Shown here: piece by piece, positions 1-7,124 of the stretch
Numbering within the stretch: the first letter of the stretch is position 1
Layout of the letters: every line of letters starts with the position of its first letter
Source: Porticoccaceae bacterium
GTDB lineage: Bacteria > Pseudomonadota > Gammaproteobacteria > Pseudomonadales > Porticoccaceae
NCBI GenBank assembly: GCA_002591625.1
Contig: PCDB01000023.1
Location: 12,418 to 23,628 of the forward strand
Length of the DNA stretch: 11,211 bases
Reading direction: 5' to 3'
Position numbers and translations under genes: made by a program
Notes under the pieces: model-generated
Database searches by the model: none
The model's input: the letters and a program-made list of their open reading frames with translations, nothing else
Told to the model about the DNA's origin: nothing

Positions 1-1268
1 AACTCCCTATTATTAGGTATTCCGAACAATGCAGTTTGCTTTAATGCGCCCACCAATTTTTGTCTGGCTGTTTCCCTGTCTGGACCAGAGCAGATAATTT
101 TCGCCAGCATGGGGTCATAAAATGGTGGGATTTCCTGACCCGTCGTTATCCCATCGTCAATGCGGACACCCAGGCCGTCAGCTGGGGCCCACAAGTCGAT
201 GTTACCAGTAGCGGGCAAAAAATCTCTAGAAGGGTCTTCAGCATATAGCCTAGCCTCAATCGAGTGCCCAGTGAATCTTACTTCTTCTTGTGTAAAAGGG
301 AGGCACTCCCCCTGGGCCACGCTGATCTGGAGGGAAACGAGATCAAGGCCTGTAATACTTTCTGTCACGGGATGCTCGACCTGAAGCCGAGTATTCATCT
401 CAAGAAAATAAAACTTCTCAGACTCATCTAGCAGAAACTCAACGGTGCCTGCACCTCGATAACTTACGCTTTTGGCGGCCTCTATCGCTGCCTGGCCCAT
501 TAGCTCACGAAGCTCATTAGTCATGGCTGGACATGGCGCCTCTTCTATGACCTTCTGATGTCTCCGCTGCACCGAGCAGTCGCGTTCACCCAGATGAATC
601 GTGTTACCAAATTCATCGGCAAAAATCTGTATTTCAATATGCCGAGTGGTTGTTATCGCTTTCTCGAGAATAAGCTCATCCGAACCAAACGCTGACCTAG
701 CTTCTGCGCGAGCCAGATCGAGTGAACTGACAAGTTGCTCAGCATTATCGATGAGACGCATTCCTCTGCCACCGCCGCCAGCGGCTGCTTTAATCATTAT
801 TGGAAATTCTATGTCCTTACTTGCGTTAAGAAACGCAGAATCTGTTTGATCTGTACCTTGATAACCCGGGATACAAGGTATCCCGACTTCCAACATTCGC
901 CGCTTTGAACGAGCCTTGTCACCCATGATTGCAATAGCATCACTCGCGGGACCTATAAATATCAGTCCACTCTCAGCACAAGCGTCAGCAAATGCGGCGT
1001 TCTCGCTCAAAAAACCATAGCCCGGATGTACAGCTCCTGCTCCCGTCTCGTATGCCGCTTGGATGACCAATTCCGGCACCAAATATGATTCGGCGACCGG
1101 CCCGGGGCCTATCCTGACGGCTTGGTTTGCCAGTTGGACGTGCGGAGATTCGGCGTCGGGATCGGAATAGATCGCAATCGTCTTGTAACCAAGCTTCTGT
1201 GCGGTCCTTAAAATCCTACAAGCAATCTCGCCTCGATTTGCAACCAGGATACTGTCAAACCTTCTCAT
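1..1268 (-). CDS. atuF: Acyl-CoA carboxylase alpha subunit, biotin carboxylase part (geranyl-CoA carboxylase-like), 3' end outside window
   Basis: The first 422 residues are visible; the gene runs off the left edge. The biotin carboxylase half carboxylates biotin with ATP and bicarbonate and hands the carboxyl group to the beta subunit. Visible features in order are the N-terminal ILVANRGEIACRI (residues 7-19), HPGYGFLSEN (81-90), the glycine-rich ATP loop KAAAGGGGRGMR (160-171), ERDCSVQRRHQK (228-239) and FLEMNTRLQVEHPVTE (288-303). The last segment carries the metal-binding Glu290 and the catalytic Arg294/Glu298 group; Glu277 and Arg340 are also in place. The biotin-carrier domain with its AMKM motif should lie beyond position 1 and is not seen. 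ATG 1268 is the only sensible start, since the family-typical sequence begins immediately after it. It lies 10 nt after the hydratase stop. Geranyl-CoA or 3-methylcrotonyl-CoA carboxylase are both possible by family; the adjacent AtuA gene favours the former. Confidence 0.9.
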   Translation of the reverse strand, partial: MRRFDSILVANRGEIACRILRTAQKLGYKTIAIYSDPDAESPHVQLANQAVRIGPGPVAESYLVPELVIQAAYETGAGAVHPGYGFLSENAAFADACAESGLIFIGPASDAIAIMGDKARSKRRMLEVGIPCIPGYQGTDQTDSAFLNASKDIEFPIMIKAAAGGGGRGMRLIDNAEQLVSSLDLARAEARSAFGSDELILEKAITTTRHIEIQIFADEFGNTIHLGERDCSVQRRHQKVIEEAPCPAMTNELRELMGQAAIEAAKSVSYRGAGTVEFLLDESEKFYFLEMNTRLQVEHPVTESITGLDLVSLQISVAQGECLPFTQEEVRFTGHSIEARLYAEDPSRDFLPATGNIDLWAPADGLGVRIDDGITTGQEIPPFYDPMLAKIICSGPDRETARQKLVGALKQTALFGIPNNRE

Positions 1269-1282
1269 AACATCATTTTCAT
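1265..1282 (-). other. Five-codon minicistron bridging hydratase stop and carboxylase start
   Basis: The hydratase stop overlaps an ATG (ATGA at 1282-1279) that opens a five-codon reading frame (MKMML). Its TGA stop overlaps the carboxylase ATG (ATGA at 1268-1265). GAAGGA at 1293-1288 is 5 nt from this mini-start but 19 nt from the carboxylase start, which has no other good ribosome binding site. A ribosome could therefore reach the carboxylase by two successive stop-restart steps. The arrangement is seen directly; a coupling role is inference. Confidence 0.3.
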
Positions 1283-2103
1283 AGCGATCCTTCAACCCAG
1301 TAAGGTTTTCGTTTTTGAATGAAAGCGGCAACGCCTTCAATACCCTCTGGACTCAACATGCATTTTGCAAAACCGGCGGCCGCATAATCCAACACCTCCG
1401 AGCGAGGTCGCCTAAGAGATTCGAACAAAATATTTTTAGTAACAGCATTCGCATCGGGAGCACAGACCGATATGTCGGATAAGATTTCATCACAAGCCTC
1501 TTCAAGCTCTTCACTATCAGCCACAACAAGGTGAGCGATTCCAAAATTAACTGCCTCAGCTCCCTTAAAACGAGCTCCGGTGAGCATCAGACGACGAGCA
1601 TGAGTGAGCCCAATGCGCTCTCGCACAAAAGGAGCAATCTGAGCAGGCGGGATACCAAGGCTGGTCTCACTCAGCCTAAAACGACTGTCTGCGGTCACAA
1701 TTGTAACATCACCGACACAAGCTAGACCAAGTCCGCCCCCGATTGCAGCTCCCTCGATTAGCATTACTACTACCTGAGGCTGCTCATTTAATTGACTCAT
1801 CAGGTAACCAAATGAGCGATTTCCTCTTGCAATTAGATCTTTATCGGCCCGCTGCATATCTGATTTGAAGCCTTTAATATCTCCGCCAGCGCAAAAAACA
1901 CCCCCCTTCCCCCTCAGCACAATTGTTCGGATGCTTCTATTTTTCTTGACGAGACCGAGCACCTCGGCCAACTCATCAGTCATCTCTGCAGACAATGCAT
2001 TTTTTGACTCTGGGCGGTTAAGCCAAATTCTGAGCACACTTCCATTACGTTCAGTAATGATCGTTTTAGCTTCAGGCAAAAAGACATCTTCCGATACACT
2101 CAT
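1279..2103 (-). CDS. atuE: Crotonase-family hydratase, isohexenylglutaconyl-CoA hydratase-like (AtuE type)
   Basis: This 274-residue enoyl-CoA hydratase/isomerase-fold protein has normal family length. By context it would add water to the carboxylated 3-methyl-branched enoyl-CoA made by the flanking carboxylase. The two oxyanion-hole segments are clear: FCAGGDIKGF (70-79) and EGAAIGGGLGLA (117-128). Of the two catalytic glutamates of rat mitochondrial hydratase, the second is kept as Glu146 in LSETSLGIPPAQIAPF. The first (rat Glu144) is Gly126; the 20-residue spacing makes the alignment unambiguous. The PPAQIAPF segment is, from memory, typical of AtuE-type sequences. A perfect AAGGAGG (2115-2109) lies 5 nt before ATG 2103. 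The gene follows the beta subunit by 26 nt, so cotranscription is very likely. A methylglutaconyl-CoA hydratase (LiuC) is the main alternative. Confidence 0.82.
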   Translation of the reverse strand: MSVSEDVFLPEAKTIITERNGSVLRIWLNRPESKNALSAEMTDELAEVLGLVKKNRSIRTIVLRGKGGVFCAGGDIKGFKSDMQRADKDLIARGNRSFGYLMSQLNEQPQVVVMLIEGAAIGGGLGLACVGDVTIVTADSRFRLSETSLGIPPAQIAPFVRERIGLTHARRLMLTGARFKGAEAVNFGIAHLVVADSEELEEACDEILSDISVCAPDANAVTKNILFESLRRPRSEVLDYAAAGFAKCMLSPEGIEGVAAFIQKRKPYWVEGSL

Positions 2104-2129
2104 TAAAACCTCCTTTTTAATAATCTCCG

Positions 2130-3752
2130 TTATAAACGAGAGACCCCATAGCTGTTAGGACGAATGACCCGCCGACGAGCCTCTAGGACAGTTTCTAGTA
2201 ACATCCCGACGGTGTTTCTTGTTTGACGAGGATCTATCATTCCGTCATCCATGAGATGGCCTGACGTATAAAAAGCATCCGATTGGCTATCAAATTTCAT
2301 TGCAAGCATTTTCTCCTGCTGGGCAAGCAACTCTTCATCCACATCGGAACCAGATGCTTTTGCCTTGCCACGAGCAACTATGGACATCGTTTTAGCTGCT
2401 TGTTCACCTCCCATAACACCGGTAGATGCGTTTGGCCAGGTATATAAAAAGTCGGGTTCAAACGCTCGACCGCACATTCCATAATTTCCGGCCCCAAAGC
2501 TTGCTCCAGTCATAAGTGTTATGCGAGGAACTTCTACATTTTGGACGGCCTGAATCATCTTGGATCCATGCTTAATCATTCCTGCTTGTTCTGATTTAGT
2601 CCCTACTATGTAGCCAGTTGTATTTTGAAAGAAAAGAACAGGAATATTGGCCTGATCCAGTAGCTGCATGAATTGTGTGGCCTTATTTGCTCCTGAGGGA
2701 TCGATCGGTCCATTGTTGCCGATAATGCCGCATGCTAGACCAAAAATTTCGGCTTGAAGGCAAACAGTAGAAATCCCTATTTGAGGCTTAAAATCAAGGA
2801 ATTCGGACCCATCCACAACTCGAGCAACTAACTCCCGCATATCATAAGGAATGCGGTAATCGACCGGAACGATACCCGCTAATTCATCAGGGTCATAAGC
2901 AGGCGACGAGCCACGACTACTTGGTAAATCTACGACGTTGTCATTCCAAGCCAGCCGCTTTATCACGTCTCGTGCAGTCTGTATCCCATGCCCATCATTT
3001 TCCGCGAGATAATCTACCAAACCAGATATCGCGGCATGCATCTCAACGCCACCCAGTTCTTCTTCTGACGCAATCTCACCAGTCGCTGCTTTTAACAGTG
3101 GCGGCCCTGCCAGAAACGCCCGACCATTTCCTTTAACACCAATTACGTAGTCACTAAGTCCAGGCATGTAAGCACCGCCAGCCGTCGATGAGCCGTGCAA
3201 AATAGAGACGACTGGGACACCAGCTTTGCTAAGCTTGGCGAGGCCTCCGAATAATGCACCCCCTGCGCTAAAACCCTCAACTGTGTAATTCAAAAGATCT
3301 CCGCCAGCACTCTCAACAAGATGCACAAACGGTAATTTCTGCTCTAATGATATTTCTTCTGCCCGACGAATCTTATAGCCCCCTGCCGCAGTCATAGAAC
3401 CTGCCATAATGCCGCTGTCGTCAACAACGATCATGCACCGGGCTCCATTTATGAAGCCTATACCCGCAATTACAGTAGATCCCGGTATTGATTTTTCGGG
3501 ATTTTTTGTATCCAAAAGATATCCTGAAAGGTTTCCAATATGCAAAAAAGGCATGCCGGGATCCAACAATCTAGCAAGCCTTTCACGAGGAGTTAATTGC
3601 CCGCGAGCATCAAATCTTGGTTTTCTTTTTTCCGAAATTTCTGCTCCTCGACTATTAAGTTCTTCCAACTTTTCGATTAATTCAAGCATCTCTCGCCGAT
3701 TTCTGTTAAAGCTTTCGGATCGCGGGTTAACCTTCGAATTAAATACTGCCAT
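2130..3752 (-). CDS. atuC: Acyl-CoA carboxylase beta subunit (carboxyltransferase; geranyl-CoA/methylcrotonyl-CoA carboxylase family)
   Basis: At 540 residues this matches the usual length of methylcrotonyl- and geranyl-CoA carboxylase beta subunits. It transfers the carboxyl group from biotin to the gamma carbon of a 3-methyl-2-enoyl-CoA. The N-terminal half has TPRERLARLLDPG (54-66), VESAGGDLLNY (146-156) and SSTAGGAYMPGLSDYVIG (188-205), which line the acyl-CoA site. The C-terminal half has FFQNTTGYIVG (374-384), ASFGAGNYGMCGRA (417-430) and VMGGEQAA (446-453), which form the carboxybiotin site. GMIDPRQTR (504-512) is the usual C-terminal signature. AAAGGG (3765-3760) precedes ATG 3752 by 7 nt. 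An ATG at 3757 is out of frame. The gene lies 52 nt after atuA. The family is certain; geranyl- versus methylcrotonyl-CoA specificity rests on context. Confidence 0.88.
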   Translation of the reverse strand: MAVFNSKVNPRSESFNRNRREMLELIEKLEELNSRGAEISEKRKPRFDARGQLTPRERLARLLDPGMPFLHIGNLSGYLLDTKNPEKSIPGSTVIAGIGFINGARCMIVVDDSGIMAGSMTAAGGYKIRRAEEISLEQKLPFVHLVESAGGDLLNYTVEGFSAGGALFGGLAKLSKAGVPVVSILHGSSTAGGAYMPGLSDYVIGVKGNGRAFLAGPPLLKAATGEIASEEELGGVEMHAAISGLVDYLAENDGHGIQTARDVIKRLAWNDNVVDLPSSRGSSPAYDPDELAGIVPVDYRIPYDMRELVARVVDGSEFLDFKPQIGISTVCLQAEIFGLACGIIGNNGPIDPSGANKATQFMQLLDQANIPVLFFQNTTGYIVGTKSEQAGMIKHGSKMIQAVQNVEVPRITLMTGASFGAGNYGMCGRAFEPDFLYTWPNASTGVMGGEQAAKTMSIVARGKAKASGSDVDEELLAQQEKMLAMKFDSQSDAFYTSGHLMDDGMIDPRQTRNTVGMLLETVLEARRRVIRPNSYGVSRL

Positions 3753-3804
3753 ATCATGACCCTTTAATTAATTGACAAGATGGTTTTCATTACTAGGATT
3801 ATAT

Positions 3805-5622
3805 TCAACCAGCCAAATCGAAAATAGATTTACTAACCGGGATGTCTATGTCAAGCAGCAACTGCGAAAAACCTTTACCTTGCGGATCGTTACGAATACT
3901 TGCCACACCACCGCCACCAAGGACATCATGTATAAGGAAGTTAATCGCGTTACTTCCTGGCATTAAAAAGCGCTCAACGTAAGCAATCTTTTCGCGATCT
4001 TCCTGATCCGGGAAAAAATGCGCTAGCCGCTCAGCGACAATCTTTTCAGTCAATCCCGCATAAATATAGGGAAGATACTCAGGCCGACGAGCAATAACGC
4101 CGACATTCGCCTTATTTCCTTTATCTCCACTTCGGGCGAATGCAAGTTTCACAAGCGGCAGACTCACTGTCCTTTGGTCAATTGGCTGCAGAGGTGGTGC
4201 AGGTCGGAGTTTAGGCTCAGCGGAACAAGTTTCTTCTATAACCTCCAAATATTCGAAAACCGTATCATCATTTTCAATGCATATATTCGGAAGGTTTTTA
4301 GGAATTAAAAAAGAATATAACCTGATAATCGGCGATGGTTTTGGTCTGCCACCCTGAAAACCGGACAAACCCGGGGGTGTTGCGAGACCGAGCCCAACAA
4401 TCTCCTTTAGTAATACCTCAATTCCAGCAGCGGCCGGATGCTTTGCAGCAATTTTGATAGCTACCTCGCGCGGTCGCACAACAGCAGCATGCGACCCGTA
4501 CTGGCTTTCTGCCCCTATTATTTCCGTGCTTATCTCGGAATAATCAGATAAACCCAACCTTTCACAGCTTTTTCGAGCTCCAGTGAATACCGCATCGGCT
4601 AGGTTTTGAGCTTTTTTCGAGGCATCAATTCCGTAAAACGTTAGTATTGTCCCACCTCTGAATCCATCTGCATATGTCGCACAGACCTTGTATTGAGCCG
4701 GGGCTGGCCGACCTAAAGCGCCTGAAACCAACACTTTATTATCGCTGACCTGTTCTAGCATCACATTCGAAAAGTCACATATCACATCTGGAAGGATATA
4801 GGCTTGGGGATCACCAATCTCATAGACAATCTGCTCAGCAATAGTACCAACGGTCACGATCCCTCCACTACCCTCAGGTTTTGTGCATAGAAAGCCACCA
4901 TGGTCACAAATTTCAACTATCGGGTAGCCAATTTGAGCCAAGTCATGAACCTGATCCCAGTCAGTAAAATTTCCGCCTGTCGCTTGAGGTCCGCATTCAA
5001 GGATATGTCCAGCGAGTGAAGCCATCGCCAACTGATTAAGATCTTCGCGTCTCCATTTGAAAGCATGTAAGCATGCTCCCAGCGTTACAGCACTATCAAC
5101 ACAACGTCCAGTAACAACAATATCAGCACCTGTATCAAGCGCTTTAGCAATTGGAAATGCACCTAAGTAGGCATTAATACTGGCCACATCGCCCATTGGG
5201 GGAAATGGTTCTCCTGAAAACATCTCGGATATATTCGAGCCGACAAACTGATCAGCCTTGTCAATAAGGTCATCACCTCGCACACAAGCCACTCTGAGAT
5301 CTAGTCCCATCTCGGAAATAATATTCCGCAGTTCTGCAGCACATGTTTGTGGATTTACTCCTCCAGCATTGGATATAATTTTGATGCCTTGGCGAGAAAT
5401 TTCCTCTAGGTTCGGCTTCATGGCGCTAGTCAGAAAATCTGTGGCATATCCGGCTTGTTGATTCTTTGCTCTAGCTCTAGCCATAATAGACATGGTGATC
5501 TCGGCCAGATAATCGTATACGATGACGTCGAGGTTCTCTGTTTCAAGGAGCTGAGATGTGGCACGAGCTGAATCCCCCCAAAAACCGCAAGCACCGCCAA
5601 TTCTTAGCTGTTTATGTTCCAT
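3805..5622 (-). CDS. atuA: Acyclic terpene utilization protein AtuA family (DUF1446 plus C-terminal AtuA-like domain)
   Basis: The protein has 605 residues counted from ATG 5622. Two parts are visible. The AtuA/DUF1446 domain spans roughly residues 3-445, starting LRIGGACGFWGDS, with ISNAGGVNP (83-91) and DIVVTGRCVDSAVTLGA (167-183). The C-terminal AtuA-like alpha/beta domain spans roughly 485-595, with KLAFARSGDKGNKANVG (492-508) and FLIHDVLGGGG (562-572). No signal peptide or membrane segment is seen, so it is probably cytosolic. AtuA is required for citronellol/citronellate growth in Pseudomonas, but its reaction is not established. A GTG at 5631 is in frame but lies at the end of GGAGAGG (5637-5631). 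That sequence is a good ribosome binding site 8 nt before ATG 5622, so the ATG is chosen. It is the first gene of the carboxylase run and has its own candidate promoter. Confidence 0.9.
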   Translation of the reverse strand: MEHKQLRIGGACGFWGDSARATSQLLETENLDVIVYDYLAEITMSIMARARAKNQQAGYATDFLTSAMKPNLEEISRQGIKIISNAGGVNPQTCAAELRNIISEMGLDLRVACVRGDDLIDKADQFVGSNISEMFSGEPFPPMGDVASINAYLGAFPIAKALDTGADIVVTGRCVDSAVTLGACLHAFKWRREDLNQLAMASLAGHILECGPQATGGNFTDWDQVHDLAQIGYPIVEICDHGGFLCTKPEGSGGIVTVGTIAEQIVYEIGDPQAYILPDVICDFSNVMLEQVSDNKVLVSGALGRPAPAQYKVCATYADGFRGGTILTFYGIDASKKAQNLADAVFTGARKSCERLGLSDYSEISTEIIGAESQYGSHAAVVRPREVAIKIAAKHPAAAGIEVLLKEIVGLGLATPPGLSGFQGGRPKPSPIIRLYSFLIPKNLPNICIENDDTVFEYLEVIEETCSAEPKLRPAPPLQPIDQRTVSLPLVKLAFARSGDKGNKANVGVIARRPEYLPYIYAGLTEKIVAERLAHFFPDQEDREKIAYVERFLMPGSNAINFLIHDVLGGGGVASIRNDPQGKGFSQLLLDIDIPVSKSIFDLAG

Positions 5623-5630
5623 TACCTGCA

Positions 5631-5637
5631 CCTCTCC
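5631..5637 (-). promoter_or_regulatory. Ribosome binding site fixing the atuA start
   Basis: GGAGAGG on the minus strand ends 8 nt before ATG 5622. Its last G is also the first base of the in-frame GTG at 5631. The GTG cannot be initiated from this site, so the shorter start is favoured. Confidence 0.7.
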
Positions 5638-5687
5638 AAAACGTCTTTACTAAGTGATCGAAAATGTTTCAGATAGTAATCTAAACG

Positions 5688-5716
5688 TTAATAAAGTTCT
5701 TTGTTTTTTATGCCAA
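5688..5716 (-). promoter_or_regulatory. Candidate sigma-70 promoter for the atuA operon
   Basis: On the minus strand, TTGGCA (5716-5711, 5 of 6 consensus) is followed after exactly 17 nt by TATTAA (5693-5688, 4 of 6). Transcription would begin near 5681, giving a leader of about 60 nt before atuA. It sits in the 203-nt gap between the transporter and atuA, where a separate promoter is expected. The match is seen; activity is inferred. Confidence 0.45.
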
Positions 5717-5783
5717 GCAATGCGCAGGACGCCAATCTAGTCTTGGACCAGATTTATTCACATAGCTAAATTAATCTTCTTAC

Positions 5784-5812
5784 CGGGACTGCATAGATAT
5801 ATTATCGTCCCG
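5784..5812. repeat. Inverted repeat CGGGAC/GTCCCG after the transporter gene
   Basis: CGGGAC (5784-5789) and GTCCCG (5807-5812) are perfect 6-bp arms around an AT-rich 17-nt spacer, starting 14 nt beyond the MFS stop codon. No U-run follows on the minus strand, so it is a poor intrinsic terminator. It could be a weak transcript-end hairpin or a regulator site upstream of the atuA promoter. Confidence 0.35.
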
Positions 5813-5825
5813 TTTCAATTAAAGC

Positions 5826-7094
5826 TCAGCGAAGCTCTGTATACACAGATGCAATATAAAAACATGGAATCGTTAAGACCCCAATTAAGTCGCAAGCTAA
5901 TAGTGCATATGTATAGGGTTCCGACAATCCCATTTCACGCATGATATCTGACGACATACCAAGGATGAGAGCTCCCGACCCAACTCCAAGGAAATTCATC
6001 GCTACCAGAGCAACTGCTGTCATGACACCTCGACTCCTTGGTGGACATAAATCCTGTACCAACGAAAATGCAGGACCAAAAAAAGCACCTCCAAAAATTA
6101 AAATGGCACTCAATCCAATATAGAAAAAGATCGATTCTGGGTCCCAGAAACGAAAACCAACGGTAAATGGTGTCAATGCCAACATAAATAAAGCCAAAAA
6201 TCGGGCTCGCCCTCCCCGAAAGTGTCTAGTGTAGACGTCACTGAGAAGTCCACCAGAAAGCATTCCGATGGTCATGAATATAGTCGAATAGACTCCATAG
6301 AGAATTGCAACGGACTCATCAAAATCCCGCTCACTTTGCATCCAAATCATGTTGAACGCACCTGCCCCAATCGGAATATGAATCGCAATCGAGCCCAGCA
6401 AGATCCAAATAAGTGCCCTAGAATCCTTAAGAATCTCGACAATGTTGCTTAATACCTTAAGGAAAGACTGTTTGCTGCTATCTCCAGAGTTTTCTTGAGA
6501 ATCTCTGTCCCACACACCTCTGGGAGGGTCCCTAAGAGCAAGCAGGAATAATGTTGCAGAGATACCGATGGCGCCAAGAAAATAAAAACAATTTCGCCAA
6601 CCCCAAGTTGGCCCCAGGATTCCCGCTATGAAAAAAGCACCTCCAGCACCAAAAGGTATTCCTAGATAATAAATCCCCGCAGCAGCTCCGCGCTTTTCGT
6701 TCGGAAACAAATCTGCCATGATTGATATCGCAGAAGGTGTCATAACCGATTCGCCGATACCAACAAATAATCTTGCCAATCCTATTTGATAAAAATTTTT
6801 TGCCGCACCAGAAACGGCTGTCAATCCGCTCCAAATAATTAATCCGAAAGCAATTAGTCTTACCCGATTGACTCTATCTGCCAATGTTCCCATCAGAAGG
6901 CCAAAAAAACAATAAAACGTGTTGAAGACAAAGCCGGTTAGAAGTCCATACTGAGTATCGCTAAGCTCGAGATCATCAACAATTTGAGGACCAAAGGCAA
7001 TCAATAGTGTTCGGTCAAGCATATTAAGGATATTTAGCAGAAGGAGAAAAAACAGTATCCAATAGGACCTCAGAGACAGCACTTTGTGATGCAT
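5826..7094 (-). CDS. MFS transporter, spinster-like family
   Basis: This 422-residue, strongly hydrophobic protein has about 12 membrane helices, with a central hydrophilic loop near residues 188-225. It is an inner-membrane carrier of the major facilitator superfamily. Helix 1 contains LLNILNMLDRTLL (19-31), the N-x-x-D-R pattern of spinster-type carriers. The motif-A loop GLLMGTLADRVNRVRL (65-80) lies between helices 2 and 3. RLFVGIGESVMTPSAIS (108-124) is typical of the same group and of anion- or lipid-type substrates. The gene follows the phosphotransferase by 30 nt, so the two are probably cotranscribed. Uptake of the acid degraded by the neighbouring genes is the natural guess; substrate and direction cannot be read from sequence. 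ATG 7094 has no clear ribosome binding site of its own; see the overlapping minicistron. Confidence 0.85.
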   Translation of the reverse strand: MHHKVLSLRSYWILFFLLLLNILNMLDRTLLIAFGPQIVDDLELSDTQYGLLTGFVFNTFYCFFGLLMGTLADRVNRVRLIAFGLIIWSGLTAVSGAAKNFYQIGLARLFVGIGESVMTPSAISIMADLFPNEKRGAAAGIYYLGIPFGAGGAFFIAGILGPTWGWRNCFYFLGAIGISATLFLLALRDPPRGVWDRDSQENSGDSSKQSFLKVLSNIVEILKDSRALIWILLGSIAIHIPIGAGAFNMIWMQSERDFDESVAILYGVYSTIFMTIGMLSGGLLSDVYTRHFRGGRARFLALFMLALTPFTVGFRFWDPESIFFYIGLSAILIFGGAFFGPAFSLVQDLCPPRSRGVMTAVALVAMNFLGVGSGALILGMSSDIMREMGLSEPYTYALLACDLIGVLTIPCFYIASVYTELR

Positions 7095-7114
7095 TATTGT
7101 TTTCGCGTTCTCAT
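7094..7114 (-). other. Six-codon minicistron ending on the transporter start codon
   Basis: AGGG (7126-7123, overlapping the phosphotransferase stop codon) lies 8 nt before an ATG at 7114. That ATG opens a six-codon frame, MRTRKQ, whose TAA stop shares its last A with the transporter ATG (TAATG at 7096-7092). The transporter has no good ribosome binding site itself, so re-initiation from this minicistron is plausible. The layout is seen; function is inferred. Confidence 0.3.
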
Positions 7115-7124
7115 TTTGCTAACC

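Noticed and set aside
1865..2158. Plus-strand 97-codon frame opposite the hydratase start
   Set aside because: Antisense to a clearly real gene, no domain, serine-rich composition typical of shadow frames.
3409..3759. Plus-strand 116-codon frame opposite the carboxylase beta N-terminus
   Set aside because: Antisense to conserved coding sequence, with no recognisable protein features.
1..5622. Leucine-degradation (liu) operon
   Set aside because: Beta-hydratase-alpha order is shared with liu, but AtuA is present and neither isovaleryl-CoA dehydrogenase nor HMG-CoA lyase is adjacent in the visible part; kept only as an alternative since the left end is cut.
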